Part shown: positions 54,194 to 63,074 of the stretch, in pieces
Layout of the letters: the number at the start of each line of letters is the position of its first letter
Position numbering within the stretch: the first letter of the stretch is position 1
NCBI RefSeq assembly: GCF_014595975.1
Contig: NZ_JABWGQ010000035.1
Location: 28,182 to 92,181 of the forward strand
Reading direction: 5' to 3'
Source of the DNA: Sphingopyxis sp. LK2115
Lineage (GTDB): Bacteria > Pseudomonadota > Alphaproteobacteria > Sphingomonadales > Sphingomonadaceae
Length of the DNA stretch: 64,000 nt
Made by a program: the position numbers and the translations under genes
Notes under the pieces: generated by a model
Seen by the model: the letters and a program-made list of their open reading frames with translations, nothing else
Databases searched by the model: none
What the model was told of the DNA's origin: nothing

Positions 54194-55405
54194 TCAAGGC
54201 AGATCAGCGAGATAAGTTTCGATGTCATCCGGATCAAAGGCGCGGCCGTCGAAAAAGCGGTCAATGCCGAGTGTCAGTCGACCCTGCGTCGAACCCGCGC
54301 CGATCGGTTCGCCAAGCCCCCCCTCCAGCTTTGAGCTGGCGCCGGGCAGGGGAGCGCCTGAACCCGCAAGCGCGCTACGATATATGTCGGGTCGAAACAC
54401 ATTTGCTGCCGCATCCGCCTGCACCCGGTCATATGGCATATAGTCCCAGCGAACCATCTGCGAATAGAGCCAGGCCGCCTGACTGCGCCAGGGAAAGTTC
54501 GCGGCTTCGCGATACTGAAACATGAAATCGGGATAATGAAGCGGCTCGCCACCTGGAACGACACGGATGCGGTCGGTAATCGCGCGCAACACGGCATCGC
54601 GCGGAGCGTCGAGATATTCGCGGCGCGCCAGTATGTCGGCGCTCGCCTCGACCGAGTCGGGCGCAACGAAATGCGCGGCCGCAGCGTGGAGCGCGCGGAT
54701 CAACGCCTCGACCGCGTCGCGTCGCTCGTCGAGCACCGCCGCGCGCGTTACCAGCACTTTTTCAACGCCGCGCCGCCATATCTGCGCCGTTGCCAGGGCA
54801 ATATGGCCGACGCCGCGATCGACTGCGATCGAGTTCCACGGTTCGCCGACACAGATACCATCGACTTCGCCCGCGGCGAGCGCGTCGGCGGCGAAGGGGG
54901 GGCTTGTCACGACGATTTCGACGTCGACGTCAGGTTGAATACCCACGCCGGCGAGCCAGTATCGCAACATGTAATTGTGGCTCGAATAGCGATGAACCAC
55001 TCCGAAACGCAGCGGCTTGCCTGTCGCCTTGCGTGCCGCCGCAATCATGCGCAGCGCCGCTCCGACCTCTGTCGGATCGCCGAGCGCGCTGCCAAGCCCC
55101 GCCTCGGCGGCAAGCGCGGTTGAAAAGGTCACGGCGTTGCCGTTGAGGCCGAGCACAAACGGCACCGCGAGCGGCAGGGGCGGTCGGTCGCGGCCGAGCG
55201 TGGTCGCGATCGCCAACGGCGCAATCATGTGCGCGGCGTCGGTATGGCCATAGAGCAGTCGGTCGCGTACCGTCGCCCACGTCATATCGCGCACCAGCTC
55301 GATCTGCACGCCTTCGCGGGCGGCAAAACCCATTTCGTGCGCCAGGATGGGCAATGCGGCGTCGACGAGCGGCAGGAAACCGATGCGGAAACGATCGCTC
55401 GTCAT
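54194..55405 (-). CDS. nasS: Nitrate/nitrite sensor NasS
   Basis: The 403-residue protein resembles the periplasmic nitrate-binding protein NrtA/NMT1 fold but has no signal peptide or lipobox, so it is cytoplasmic as expected of NasS. Visible segments are FRIGFLPLVDAALPILAHEM, YGHTDAAHMIAPLAIATTLG, RFGVVHRYSSHNYMLRYWLA and GICVGEPWNSIAVDRGVGHI, characteristic of nitrate-type ABC binding proteins. In Azotobacter, Paracoccus and Bradyrhizobium NasS holds NasT until nitrate or nitrite binds. Its start overlaps the nasT stop (ATGA). Confidence 0.93.
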   Translation of the reverse strand: MTSDRFRIGFLPLVDAALPILAHEMGFAAREGVQIELVRDMTWATVRDRLLYGHTDAAHMIAPLAIATTLGRDRPPLPLAVPFVLGLNGNAVTFSTALAAEAGLGSALGDPTEVGAALRMIAAARKATGKPLRFGVVHRYSSHNYMLRYWLAGVGIQPDVDVEIVVTSPPFAADALAAGEVDGICVGEPWNSIAVDRGVGHIALATAQIWRRGVEKVLVTRAAVLDERRDAVEALIRALHAAAAHFVAPDSVEASADILARREYLDAPRDAVLRAITDRIRVVPGGEPLHYPDFMFQYREAANFPWRSQAAWLYSQMVRWDYMPYDRVQADAAANVFRPDIYRSALAGSGAPLPGASSKLEGGLGEPIGAGSTQGRLTLGIDRFFDGRAFDPDDIETYLADLP

Positions 55406-55983
55406 TCCATGTCTCCCATCAACGCTTCGCTGGTCACGATCGCCTCGGCAATATCGGAAATCCGGCGGTTGGTCCGCATCGCCTGACCGCGCAGAAGCGC
55501 ATAGGCCGCCGGCTCGTCGATCTGGCGACGTTTCATCAATATCGCCTTGGCCTTGTCGATGGTGGCGCGTTCGGCCAGTGCGTTCTTCGCTTCATCCAGT
55601 TCGCGCTGTAGCCGCGAAAAGGCCTGAAAGCGCCGTATGGCAAGGTCGATCACCGGCTTGACCCGCCGCTTCGACAGGCCATCCACGACATAGGCCGACA
55701 CTCCGGCGTCGATTGCTGCTCCGGTCGCCTCTGCGTCGCTCTGATCGACGAACATGGCGATCGGCCGCGCAAGGGCGCGCGACATGGCGAAATAATCCTC
55801 CAACTGGTCGCGACTGGGGTTTTCAAGATTTATGAGCACCACTTCGGGTTTGGCTGTCTCGATCTGGCGGACAAGGGGACCGGTCGGGTCGATCAGCACC
55901 AGGTCGTCGAGACCAGCTTCGCGCAAGCCATCGGAAATGATGGCCGCGCGGGTCATGCTGGTATCGATGATCGCGATCCTCAT
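55402..55983 (-). CDS. nasT: ANTAR antitermination regulator NasT
   Basis: The 193 residues comprise a receiver-like domain (MRIAIIDTSMTRAAIISDGL and following) and a C-terminal ANTAR RNA-binding domain (TIDKAKAILMKRRQIDEPAA, then YALLRGQAMRTNRRISDIAE). In the receiver the acceptor region reads VVLINLENPSRDQLE, with Asn where an Asp would be expected, so phosphorylation is doubtful. That fits control by NasS binding. The gene is divergently placed from no close neighbour; an AT-rich palindrome lies 69 bases upstream of its start. Confidence 0.94.
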   Translation of the reverse strand: MRIAIIDTSMTRAAIISDGLREAGLDDLVLIDPTGPLVRQIETAKPEVVLINLENPSRDQLEDYFAMSRALARPIAMFVDQSDAEATGAAIDAGVSAYVVDGLSKRRVKPVIDLAIRRFQAFSRLQRELDEAKNALAERATIDKAKAILMKRRQIDEPAAYALLRGQAMRTNRRISDIAEAIVTSEALMGDME

Positions 55984-56051
55984 GCGCGCGCCTTAGAGCC
56001 TGATGGAAGAGGGATCAAATCCGCACATGGCGCGCCGTCGATAAAAAGCCG

Positions 56052-56065
56052 ATAATATATATTAT
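56052..56065. promoter_or_regulatory. AT-only palindrome upstream of nasT
   Basis: ATAATATATATTAT is a perfect 14-base palindrome in an otherwise GC-rich region. It lies between the 3' end of the small membrane protein gene (56102) and the nasT start (55983). It could be an operator, an AT-rich promoter element of nasT, or part of a weak terminator for the 56102 gene. I cannot choose between these from sequence. Confidence 0.5.
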
Positions 56066-56101
56066 GTTAAATTACAGGCAGTGCCCGGAAACATCCGGCG
56101 C

Positions 56102-56278
56102 TCAGGCGACGAGTTGCCATGTGCGGATCACCAGAAATACCAGAGCGAATATCGCGATCCATGCGAGTGCCATTTTCAACCAGTCGGACATCGGCAGTCG
56201 GCGCGCCAGCAGCGAACTCAGCACCAGCGTGAATGCGCCCGCGAACCAGAGCAGCTGAACCGTCGTGTCGCCGTTCAT
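56102..56278 (-). CDS. Small membrane protein, 58 residues
   Basis: On the minus strand ATG 56278 overlaps the stop of the MBL-fold gene (ATGA) and opens MNGDTTVQLLWFAGAFTLVL, with a second helix MALAWIAIFALVFLVIRTWQ. Two membrane helices joined by a short basic loop (ARRLPMSDWLK) fill almost the whole protein. I do not recognise a named family. Coupled translation and position at the end of the metG-tatD gene string support a real gene. Function is unknown. Confidence 0.8.
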   Translation of the reverse strand: MNGDTTVQLLWFAGAFTLVLSSLLARRLPMSDWLKMALAWIAIFALVFLVIRTWQLVA

Positions 56279-57039
56279 AATTGCACCTCCAACCCATCAT
56301 AACCGGGTTCGACGCCGCGCGGCAATTCGGCCGCAAGATCCGCATAGTCCATCGTATTGTCCATATGCGTAATGATCGCGCGCGGACTGCCTACCTTCTC
56401 AAGACCTTCGAGCGTCATCGCCAGATGCGGATGGGTTGGATGCGGATAGCGGCGCAGGGCGTCGATCACGAACAAATCGACGCCCTGGAAAAAGTCGACC
56501 ATTTCATCGGTAAACTTTGAAAAATCAGTTGCGTAGGCAATTTTGTGCGCACCGTCGCTGAAGATCAGACCGCTCGCCTTGATCGGGCCGTGCGGCATTT
56601 CGATCGCCGATACCTCAATGGGGCCGATCGACTGATGATCGAGCAGATCGACCGGATCGACCGACGCCGGATAACCGGCGTTGCCGGCGAAGGCGTAGGT
56701 AAAGCGCCACTTCAATATGTCGAGCACATGGCTGCGGGCGTAACAGGGAACAGGCGTTCCGCGCAGGTGCATGATCTGGCGAAGGTCGTCGATTCCGTGC
56801 GTGTGATCGGCGTGCTCGTGCGTCCAGATGACGGCATCGACCTCGCCCACCTGCGCGTCGAGCAGTTGCATCCGCATGTCAGGGCTGGTGTCGACAAGAA
56901 TGCGAAAGCCGCCGAGCGTCACCAGGATCGACGCCCGGCTGCGCAGGTTCCGTGGGTTGTCGGGATCGCACAGGCCCCAGTCGTTGCCGAGCCGCGGGAC
57001 ACCCGACGACGTTCCGCAGCCAAGGATTCTGACCTTCAT
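56275..57039 (-). CDS. MBL-fold metallohydrolase (PhnP-like)
   Basis: The 254-residue protein starts MKVRILGCGTSSGVPRLGND, a segment shared by PhnP-type phosphodiesterases and related MBL-fold proteins. The metal motif WTHEHADHTHGIDDLRQI (HxHxDH) is intact, with later ligands in IEMPHGPIKASGLIF, AYATDFSKF and IITHMDN. It follows tatD by 13 bases on the minus strand, an order found in many alphaproteobacteria. The substrate is not evident; a cyclic phosphate or RNA-related ester is possible. Confidence 0.92.
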   Translation of the reverse strand: MKVRILGCGTSSGVPRLGNDWGLCDPDNPRNLRSRASILVTLGGFRILVDTSPDMRMQLLDAQVGEVDAVIWTHEHADHTHGIDDLRQIMHLRGTPVPCYARSHVLDILKWRFTYAFAGNAGYPASVDPVDLLDHQSIGPIEVSAIEMPHGPIKASGLIFSDGAHKIAYATDFSKFTDEMVDFFQGVDLFVIDALRRYPHPTHPHLAMTLEGLEKVGSPRAIITHMDNTMDYADLAAELPRGVEPGYDGLEVQL

Positions 57040-57052
57040 GCGCCGCGTGACG

Positions 57053-57829
57053 TCATGCCGCCGCCTTGCTGAAAAGCGCATAGAAATTAGCGCATGTCGC
57101 GGCCGCCAATGCCTCCCTGTCTTCGCCGCGAAGATCGGCCAGGAACGCCAGTGTGTCGGCGACAAACGCCGGCTCGCCGGTCTTGCCGCGATGCGGCACC
57201 GGGGCGAGGAAGGGGGCGTCGGTTTCAATCAGCAGCCGGTCCTGCGGCAGCCATTTGGCGGTCGCTTGCAGGCCGGCGGCATTTTTGAACGTCACAATGC
57301 CCGAAATCGAGATATAGAGGCCAAGATCGAGCGCCCTGCGCGCAAAATCGTCGCTCGCGGTAAAACAGTGGATCACGCCGGGGAAGCGCGCCCTTTCCAT
57401 TTCTTCGCCAAGCAGCGCCAGCGTGTCGGCCTCGGCATCGCGCGTGTGGACGATCACCGGCAGGCCCGTCGCCTGCGATGCATGGATATGGCGGCGAAAG
57501 CTGTCCTGTTGCCGGGCGCGATCGCTCTTGTCGTAATAATAGTCGAGCCCGGTCTCGCCGATGCCGATCACGCGCGGATGCGCGGCGCGCTCGACCAGCC
57601 TGGCCGTATCGACATCGGGATGCCGGTCGGCGTCGTGCGGATGGATGCCGACGCTTGCCCACACATCCTCATTTGCCTCGGCGGCGCCAAGCACATCGTC
57701 CCACTCGCTTTCGCGCGTCGCAATGTTGAGCATCGCCGTCACGCCCCGCGCGCGCGCGCGCGCCAGCACCTCGTCCTGCCGCTCGGCCAGTCCCTTGTAA
57801 TTGAGGTGGCAGTGCGAATCGACGAGCAT
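57053..57829 (-). CDS. tatD: TatD family metal-dependent deoxyribonuclease
   Basis: TatD is a TIM-barrel metal-dependent 3'-5' exonuclease. The 258 residues open MLVDSHCHLNYKGL with the His-x-His metal motif (His6, His8). Also visible are VGIHPHDADRH, VIGIGETGLDYYYDKSDRAR with its metal-bridging Glu, PVIVHTRDAEADTLALLGEE, GVIHCFTASDDFARRAL and LLIETDAPFLAPVPHRGKTG. Its start shares a base with the metG stop (TAATG). Confidence 0.95.
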   Translation of the reverse strand: MLVDSHCHLNYKGLAERQDEVLARARARGVTAMLNIATRESEWDDVLGAAEANEDVWASVGIHPHDADRHPDVDTARLVERAAHPRVIGIGETGLDYYYDKSDRARQQDSFRRHIHASQATGLPVIVHTRDAEADTLALLGEEMERARFPGVIHCFTASDDFARRALDLGLYISISGIVTFKNAAGLQATAKWLPQDRLLIETDAPFLAPVPHRGKTGEPAFVADTLAFLADLRGEDREALAAATCANFYALFSKAAA

Positions 57830-59412
57830 TACGCCTCCCCCTCCCTTTCGTTATCGGGCAGATCGAGGCGCGGAAAGATCGGCACGGGCTGACCCACCGC
57901 GAAATCGCTCGCGGCCAGCTTTGCGAACCAGGCGGTATCGCCAAGCGCCGCAAAATCGCGCGCGTCCGCGCCAACGCCCATCTGGTCGAGCAGTTTGTCG
58001 GCGGACGCCGGCACCACGGGGCGAATGGCAATGGCCAGCGTGCGCACAGCCTGGAACAGCGTCATCAGCACCGCGCGCATCCTTTCGGGATCGCTCTTGC
58101 GCAGTGCCCAGGGCGCCTGCGTGTCGACATATTGATTGCAGGCGAAAACGGCGCGCAGCCAGTGCTCGATCCCGACCGAGAAGGCCAGATCCTCAAATGC
58201 CCGCGGCAGCATCGTTCGCGCCACTTCGTCGACGGTCGAGAGCAGCGTGACGTCATCGTCCGTGGGCGAATAATCGTTCGACAGATCGCCATTCAGATTC
58301 TTGAAAATCATCGACAAACTTCGCTGCGCCAAATTGCCGAAACTGTTGGCGAGATCGGCATTGGCGGTGCGAACGATCGCATCGGCCGAATAGCTGCCGT
58401 CCTGGCCGAAGCTGACTTCGCGCAGCAGATAATAGCGCAGCGCATCGACGCCGAATCGCTCGGCGAGCGCCATCGGGTCGACGACATTGCCGAGCGATTT
58501 CGACATTTTTTCGCCCCGATTGAGCAGAAAGCCGTGGCCGAACACCTGCCTGGGCAGCGGCAGATTGGCGCTCATCAGGAAAGCTGGCCAGTAAACAGCA
58601 TGAAAACGAACGATATCCTTGCCGATCATATGGATGTTCGCTGGCCAGAATGTGCCGAAGTCACTCGCCGGATCGGGATAGCCAAGCCCCGACAAATAGG
58701 TCGTCAGCGCATCGACCCAGACATACATCACATGCCCCGGCGATCCCGGCACCGGAACCCCCCAGTCGAAACTGGTGCGCGAAACGCTGAGATCCTTGAG
58801 CCCGCCCTCGACGAACCGCAGCACCTCGTTGCGGCGGCTTTCAGGGCGGATGAAATCGGGATGGTCGCGATAAAGCGCGAGCAAGCGATCCTGATAGTTC
58901 GACAGGCGGAAGAACCAGCTTTCCTCGACGGTCCATTCCACCGGAGTGCCCTGTGGCGACAGGCGGATGCCCCCTTCCCCCTCGCTCAGCTCGCTTTCGT
59001 CGTAAAAGGCTTCGTCGCGAACCGAATACCAGCCTTCATAACGATCGAGATAAAGATCGCCATTCGCCTCCATCGCTCGCCAGATTGCTTGCGAGGCGGC
59101 ATGGTGCGCCGGATCGGACGTGCGCATGAACACATCATAGCTGACGTTCAACTTGGCATACATCTCACGGAAATATCCGGACATTTCATCGGCCAAATCG
59201 ATCGTTGCACGCCCCTGGTCGCGCGCGGTCTGAAACATTTTCAGCCCATGTTCGTCGGTGCCGGTGACCAGCCGCACCTCGCGCCCGCACGCGCGCTGGA
59301 AGCGCGCCGCGACGTCGGTGGCGATCGCTTCATAGGCGTGTCCGATATGCGGGCGGCCGTTGGGATAGCTGATCGCGGTGGTGATATAGAAGGGGGCGTT
59401 CTGTTCGGACAT
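57829..59412 (-). CDS. metG: Methionine--tRNA ligase
   Basis: This class I aminoacyl-tRNA synthetase charges tRNA-Met. The 527 residues have the HIGH motif in NGRPHIGHAYEAIATDVAAR (His22-His25) and KMSKS in RGEKMSKSLGNVVDPMALAE near residue 300. VDALTTYLSGLGY and FLMSANLPLPRQVFGHGFL are other family segments. It is the short type with no C-terminal EMAP/tRNA-binding domain. It heads the metG-tatD-MBL group and lies 38 bases after holB. Confidence 0.97.
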   Translation of the reverse strand: MSEQNAPFYITTAISYPNGRPHIGHAYEAIATDVAARFQRACGREVRLVTGTDEHGLKMFQTARDQGRATIDLADEMSGYFREMYAKLNVSYDVFMRTSDPAHHAASQAIWRAMEANGDLYLDRYEGWYSVRDEAFYDESELSEGEGGIRLSPQGTPVEWTVEESWFFRLSNYQDRLLALYRDHPDFIRPESRRNEVLRFVEGGLKDLSVSRTSFDWGVPVPGSPGHVMYVWVDALTTYLSGLGYPDPASDFGTFWPANIHMIGKDIVRFHAVYWPAFLMSANLPLPRQVFGHGFLLNRGEKMSKSLGNVVDPMALAERFGVDALRYYLLREVSFGQDGSYSADAIVRTANADLANSFGNLAQRSLSMIFKNLNGDLSNDYSPTDDDVTLLSTVDEVARTMLPRAFEDLAFSVGIEHWLRAVFACNQYVDTQAPWALRKSDPERMRAVLMTLFQAVRTLAIAIRPVVPASADKLLDQMGVGADARDFAALGDTAWFAKLAASDFAVGQPVPIFPRLDLPDNEREGEA

Positions 59413-59450
59413 GCGCGGGCCTTAGCCGCTGGCGCGCGCAAGGGAAAGCG

Positions 59451-60440
59451 TCAGCGTGCTGTCCGCCCCGGTCTCGGCGCGAGTTCAGCGAGGCAGTTGC
59501 CGATTTCGAAGCCCACCATCGTTCCGTCGTAGGAGCCGTGGATCGCGTCGCGAACCGTGCGCTGCACGCGATCCCACTGCGCCAGCACCGGCGCGATCTC
59601 GGCGACGGGGCGCGCGCGTGCGATCTCCGCCAACAGTCCCGGAACGATGTCGATCACCAGTTCGAGCCGCGCGCGGTTGCTCGTGCCACCCACCTCGCGC
59701 GCCAGCGCCTCGCGCAGCCGGTTTTCAGGATCGCCCGAATTGGCAATGGCGACCAGCTTCTTCTTCATCGCCGCGACATCGCTGTCGATCAGCGCCAGCG
59801 CCTTGCCCGGAACACCGCCCGACGCGGCGACGATCGCGCGCACCTCTTCCATATCGAGCATCGGACGCAAGCCATGCAGCCATGGCAGCATGACGTCACG
59901 GTCAACGGGTTGAAAACGAAGGATTCGGCAGCGCGAACGGATCGTCGGCAACAATCGTCCCGGCGAATGGCTGACGAGCAGGAAAATCGTCCTTGCGGGT
60001 GGTTCCTCAAGCGTCTTGAGCAGCGCATTGGCACTGTTGCTTTCCAGATCGTCAACGGCATCGACGATAATCACGCGCCAGTCGCCAAGTGACAGCGACA
60101 GGTGCAGGCGGCGAATCATCTGACGCACCTGGTCGATCGTGATGTTGCGCGCGAGTTCCTTGCCCTTGTCCTTGGGCTGGCGCGTCAGCCGGATGATCTC
60201 TGGGTGATTGTCGGCATCGACAAGCCGCGCCGCCGTATCGTCGCCTCTATCGTCCAGCGTCACCGCGGTGCGCTCCCCGCCCACGCCATGGGTCGCAAGA
60301 AAGCGCGCCGCGCGCTCGGCAAAGCCGCGCTTTCCCATTCCCTGCGGCCCGGCGAGCAGCCAGCCATGATGAAGTCGGCCGCCCTGCCAGCCTTCCAGAA
60401 ACGCCTTTTCGGCGTCCTGATGGCCGATCATGGCAGCCAT
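59451..60440 (-). CDS. holB: DNA polymerase III subunit delta'
   Basis: Delta' is part of the clamp loader. The 329-residue protein begins MAAMIGHQDAEKAFLEGWQG, followed by RLHHGWLLAGPQGMGKRGFA, which corresponds to the P-loop region. VIIVDAVDDLESNSANALLK and LEEPPARTIFLLVSHSPGRL with its sensor residues are typical. The zinc-binding module of some homologues is absent. ATG 60431 would give an exact ATGA overlap with tmk; ATG 60440 gives a 13-base overlap. Either start is possible. Confidence 0.92.
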   Translation of the reverse strand: MAAMIGHQDAEKAFLEGWQGGRLHHGWLLAGPQGMGKRGFAERAARFLATHGVGGERTAVTLDDRGDDTAARLVDADNHPEIIRLTRQPKDKGKELARNITIDQVRQMIRRLHLSLSLGDWRVIIVDAVDDLESNSANALLKTLEEPPARTIFLLVSHSPGRLLPTIRSRCRILRFQPVDRDVMLPWLHGLRPMLDMEEVRAIVAASGGVPGKALALIDSDVAAMKKKLVAIANSGDPENRLREALAREVGGTSNRARLELVIDIVPGLLAEIARARPVAEIAPVLAQWDRVQRTVRDAIHGSYDGTMVGFEIGNCLAELAPRPGRTAR

Positions 60441-61051
60441 TCGGCAAGCTCCGCCAGAATGGCAGCGGTGACGTCGGCGACGGGCAGGCCGGCGTCCAGC
60501 ACACGCCAGCGCAGCGGCTCGGCCGCCGCCATTTCAGCGAACCGCGCGGCAAGGCGCGCCTGATAAGCCGCGGGCTTGTTGCCCATGCGATCGCTGCCGC
60601 CGCGCGTCGCCAGTCGGAGTGCCGCCTCGTCGGCACTCACGGTCAGCAGAAAGGTGCGATCGGGAAGCAAGCCCCCCGACCCGAAGCGATGGAGCGCCAG
60701 AATGTCGGCGTCGGTGATGCCGCCGCCGCCACCCTGATAAGCGCGGCTCGAATCGACGAACCGGTCGCAGAGCACCCACGCGCCGCGCGCGAGCGCCGGA
60801 CGGATGGTGCGCGCGACATGATCGGCGCGCGCCGCGGCGAACAGCAAGGCCTCGCAGCGCGCGTCCCAGCGGTCGTCGCTGCCTTCCATCAGCAGCGTAC
60901 GGATGGCCTCGGCGCCCGCGCTGCCGCCGGGCTCGCGCGTGGCCACCACCTCGATCGATCGCGCGGCGAGCGCCTCTGTCAGCGCGCGCAGCTGCGTCGA
61001 CTTGCCAACGCCCTCGCCCCCCTCAAGCGTGATGAAACGTCCGCGGGTCAT
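60428..61051 (-). CDS. tmk: Thymidylate kinase
   Basis: This enzyme phosphorylates dTMP to dTDP. The 207-residue protein shows the P-loop GGEGVGKSTQLRALTEALA (residues ~10-28), the DR(Y/F) motif LCDRFVDSSRAYQGGGGG with its LID-adjacent region, and TREPGGSAGAEAIRTLL. It lies between the dacC and holB genes on the minus strand, 77 bases after the dacC-type gene stop. Confidence 0.96.
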   Translation of the reverse strand: MTRGRFITLEGGEGVGKSTQLRALTEALAARSIEVVATREPGGSAGAEAIRTLLMEGSDDRWDARCEALLFAAARADHVARTIRPALARGAWVLCDRFVDSSRAYQGGGGGITDADILALHRFGSGGLLPDRTFLLTVSADEAALRLATRGGSDRMGNKPAAYQARLAARFAEMAAAEPLRWRVLDAGLPVADVTAAILAELAEWLP

Positions 61052-61128
61052 GGTGTCGGGCTAAATGGCGGGAGAATGGGCTGGCGTCGAGGCATGGACC
61101 AGGGCGGTAACCTACCCCGCGGTTTTTG

Positions 61129-62118
61129 TCATCTGCGCGTCGCGGCCGACGCGCGGCTCGGCGATGCGTTGTCACGCGGGACTTGCCCTGCCACCGGGCG
61201 AGTCGACGTGGCGAAACCCCACTCCATCAGTTTTAGTGCCTCGTCGCGCCGCGCTGTTGCGCTTGGCAGACCGGCGACGACCATGATCAGACGGCGGCCA
61301 TCGCGCTTGGCCGATCCCAGGAATCCGTATCCCGCCTCGCGCATATGCCCTGTCTTGAGACCGTCGGCCCCGTCGAATCGACCGAGGATCGGATTGCGGT
61401 TCGCCTGGACGATCGGCCGTCCATCGGGGGCGATGCCATGCTGGAGTTTCGGGATCGAAAAATAGCGCGCGTAATCCTCTGGATGATCGCGGATCAGCCG
61501 GTCGGCAAGGGTGATGAGGTCAGCGGCGCTGACCTTGGTGACGCCGCCATCGGGCCAGCCATTTGGCGTGCCGAAATGGCTCGACACCAACCCAATATCG
61601 GCAGCTACAATGTTCATTCGTTTAACGAAAGCATATTCGCTTCCATCAATGCCTTCGGCAAGAACCGCAGCAGCATCGTTTCCCGATACGGTGATCAGCC
61701 CCTTCAGCAGATCGTCGACCGACAAACTTTCGCCGGGACTGAGAAACATCGTCGATCCCCCGGTGCTGCTGTTCCATTTTTTCCACGCGCCTTCGCTGAC
61801 CGTGAAACGCGTGTCGCGTGTCAGTTCACCCTTCCGGATAAGATCGAGCACGACATAGGCGGTCATTACCTTTGTCATCGAAGCCGGAGCGAAGCGTCTG
61901 TCGGCTCCGCGCGAAAAGAGGATCATGCCCGAATCCACGTCCTTGAGCATGGCGATCGGGGCCTGCGTCGCATAGGGTGCCGGGCTGACCGCCGCGACGG
62001 CGGGTGTGCGATTGCCCTTTGCCGACGCAGCGGGCAGGGAAGCCATATTGACCGTGAACAGGCCCAGCGCCGCGGCCGCGCCGATCGGCAGGGCGGACTT
62101 GCCGCTCGCTCGAATCAT
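61129..62118 (-). CDS. D-alanyl-D-alanine carboxypeptidase (PBP5 family, short form)
   Basis: This enzyme trims the terminal D-Ala of peptidoglycan stem peptides. The 329 residues start with a signal peptide (PIGAAAALGLFTVNMASLPA, cleavage near ASA-K). Active-site motifs are SMTK (Ser80, Lys83), SGN (145-147) and KTG in GADGLKTGHMREAGY. After the catalytic domain only ~40 residues remain, with a basic Ser/Arg-rich end, so the C-terminal beta domain and amphipathic anchor of PBP5 are missing. The ATG overlaps the RlpA-type gene stop (ATGA). Confidence 0.93.
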   Translation of the reverse strand: MIRASGKSALPIGAAAALGLFTVNMASLPAASAKGNRTPAVAAVSPAPYATQAPIAMLKDVDSGMILFSRGADRRFAPASMTKVMTAYVVLDLIRKGELTRDTRFTVSEGAWKKWNSSTGGSTMFLSPGESLSVDDLLKGLITVSGNDAAAVLAEGIDGSEYAFVKRMNIVAADIGLVSSHFGTPNGWPDGGVTKVSAADLITLADRLIRDHPEDYARYFSIPKLQHGIAPDGRPIVQANRNPILGRFDGADGLKTGHMREAGYGFLGSAKRDGRRLIMVVAGLPSATARRDEALKLMEWGFATSTRPVAGQVPRDNASPSRASAATRR

Positions 62119-63074
62119 CGATCGCGTCGAACCACCGCATCGCGAAAGCCCTTCGACCTTGCAGTGGCCAGCGCGCCTTGCGCGGCGGCGTCGCTGGCGA
62201 AGGGACCAATCCGCACGCGCCAGTAATTGCCAGCCTTCGACACATAACCGCCCACGGACCTGGCCGCGGCCGCGGCACGCGCTTCGGTGCTGAACGACCC
62301 GACCTGAACGACATATTCGCCCTTAACGTCGGCGCGGTTTGGATCGGGGGCGGGTTTTGTCGGCGCCGGTTTCGCGGTTGTCGGCGCCATGTTGCCCTCA
62401 ATGGCAATGCGATCGTCACCCGGTTTCGCCTTGGCGGACGCAAGGGGCGCCGCGGGTTCGCTCGCGATCTTCGGGGTCGGCAAGCCTTTCGCCTTTGCGC
62501 GAAGGATCGCCAGCAGCGACGACGGCGTCGCGAGCCGTTCCGGAACCGCCCTGCCCGCTCGCAGCTGGGCGCGTTCGGCGGCCGGCGGATTGGTGCGGCG
62601 AACACGAACGGCTGCAAACCCCTGATCCAGTCCGAGCTGACTGGCGGCGGCGGGCGACAGGGTAATCAGCCGGTCGTTTGCCATCGGCCCGCGATCGTTG
62701 ACACGGACAAGGATCGTTCGCCCGGTGTCGAGCGCGGTTACTTCGACATAGCTCGGCAGCGGCAATGTCTTGTGCGCCGCGCTGATCCGGGCGGGGTCGA
62801 AAATCTCGCCATTGGTTGTGGTCTTTCCGGCCTCCGCATCGCCATACCGGGACGCATAGCCCACATCGTCATAATCCATGACGTCGGCGGGGGTATAGGT
62901 GACGTCGCCGACCTTAAAGGGCTCGCCAACGACCACCGGCACGTCGGCCACGCCCGGCAACGCCGCCGCATTGCTCGCCTGCCCGGCGCTGCGCGCGCCC
63001 TCGGCGCCGCCGCAACCGGACAGCATCAGCGCCGCCCCCGCGATCAGCCCCCCGCCTCTAACGATCGATCTCAT
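62115..63074 (-). CDS. rlpA: RlpA-type septal ring lipoprotein with SPOR domain
   Basis: RlpA is a lytic transglycosylase acting on denuded glycan strands at septa. ATG 63074 gives MRSIVRGGGLIAGAALMLSG followed by acyl-accepting Cys21. The double-psi beta-barrel domain contains GYASRYGDAEAGKTTTNGEI, FDPARISAAHKTLPLPSYVE and ILVRVNDRGPMANDRLITLS with the catalytic Asp. A Pro/Lys-rich linker leads to a C-terminal SPOR domain (YVVQVGSFSTEARAAAAARS) that binds denuded peptidoglycan. At 319 residues it is complete. The longer frame to 63134 overlaps the next gene without adding a signal. Confidence 0.93.
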   Translation of the reverse strand: MRSIVRGGGLIAGAALMLSGCGGAEGARSAGQASNAAALPGVADVPVVVGEPFKVGDVTYTPADVMDYDDVGYASRYGDAEAGKTTTNGEIFDPARISAAHKTLPLPSYVEVTALDTGRTILVRVNDRGPMANDRLITLSPAAASQLGLDQGFAAVRVRRTNPPAAERAQLRAGRAVPERLATPSSLLAILRAKAKGLPTPKIASEPAAPLASAKAKPGDDRIAIEGNMAPTTAKPAPTKPAPDPNRADVKGEYVVQVGSFSTEARAAAAARSVGGYVSKAGNYWRVRIGPFASDAAAQGALATARSKGFRDAVVRRDR

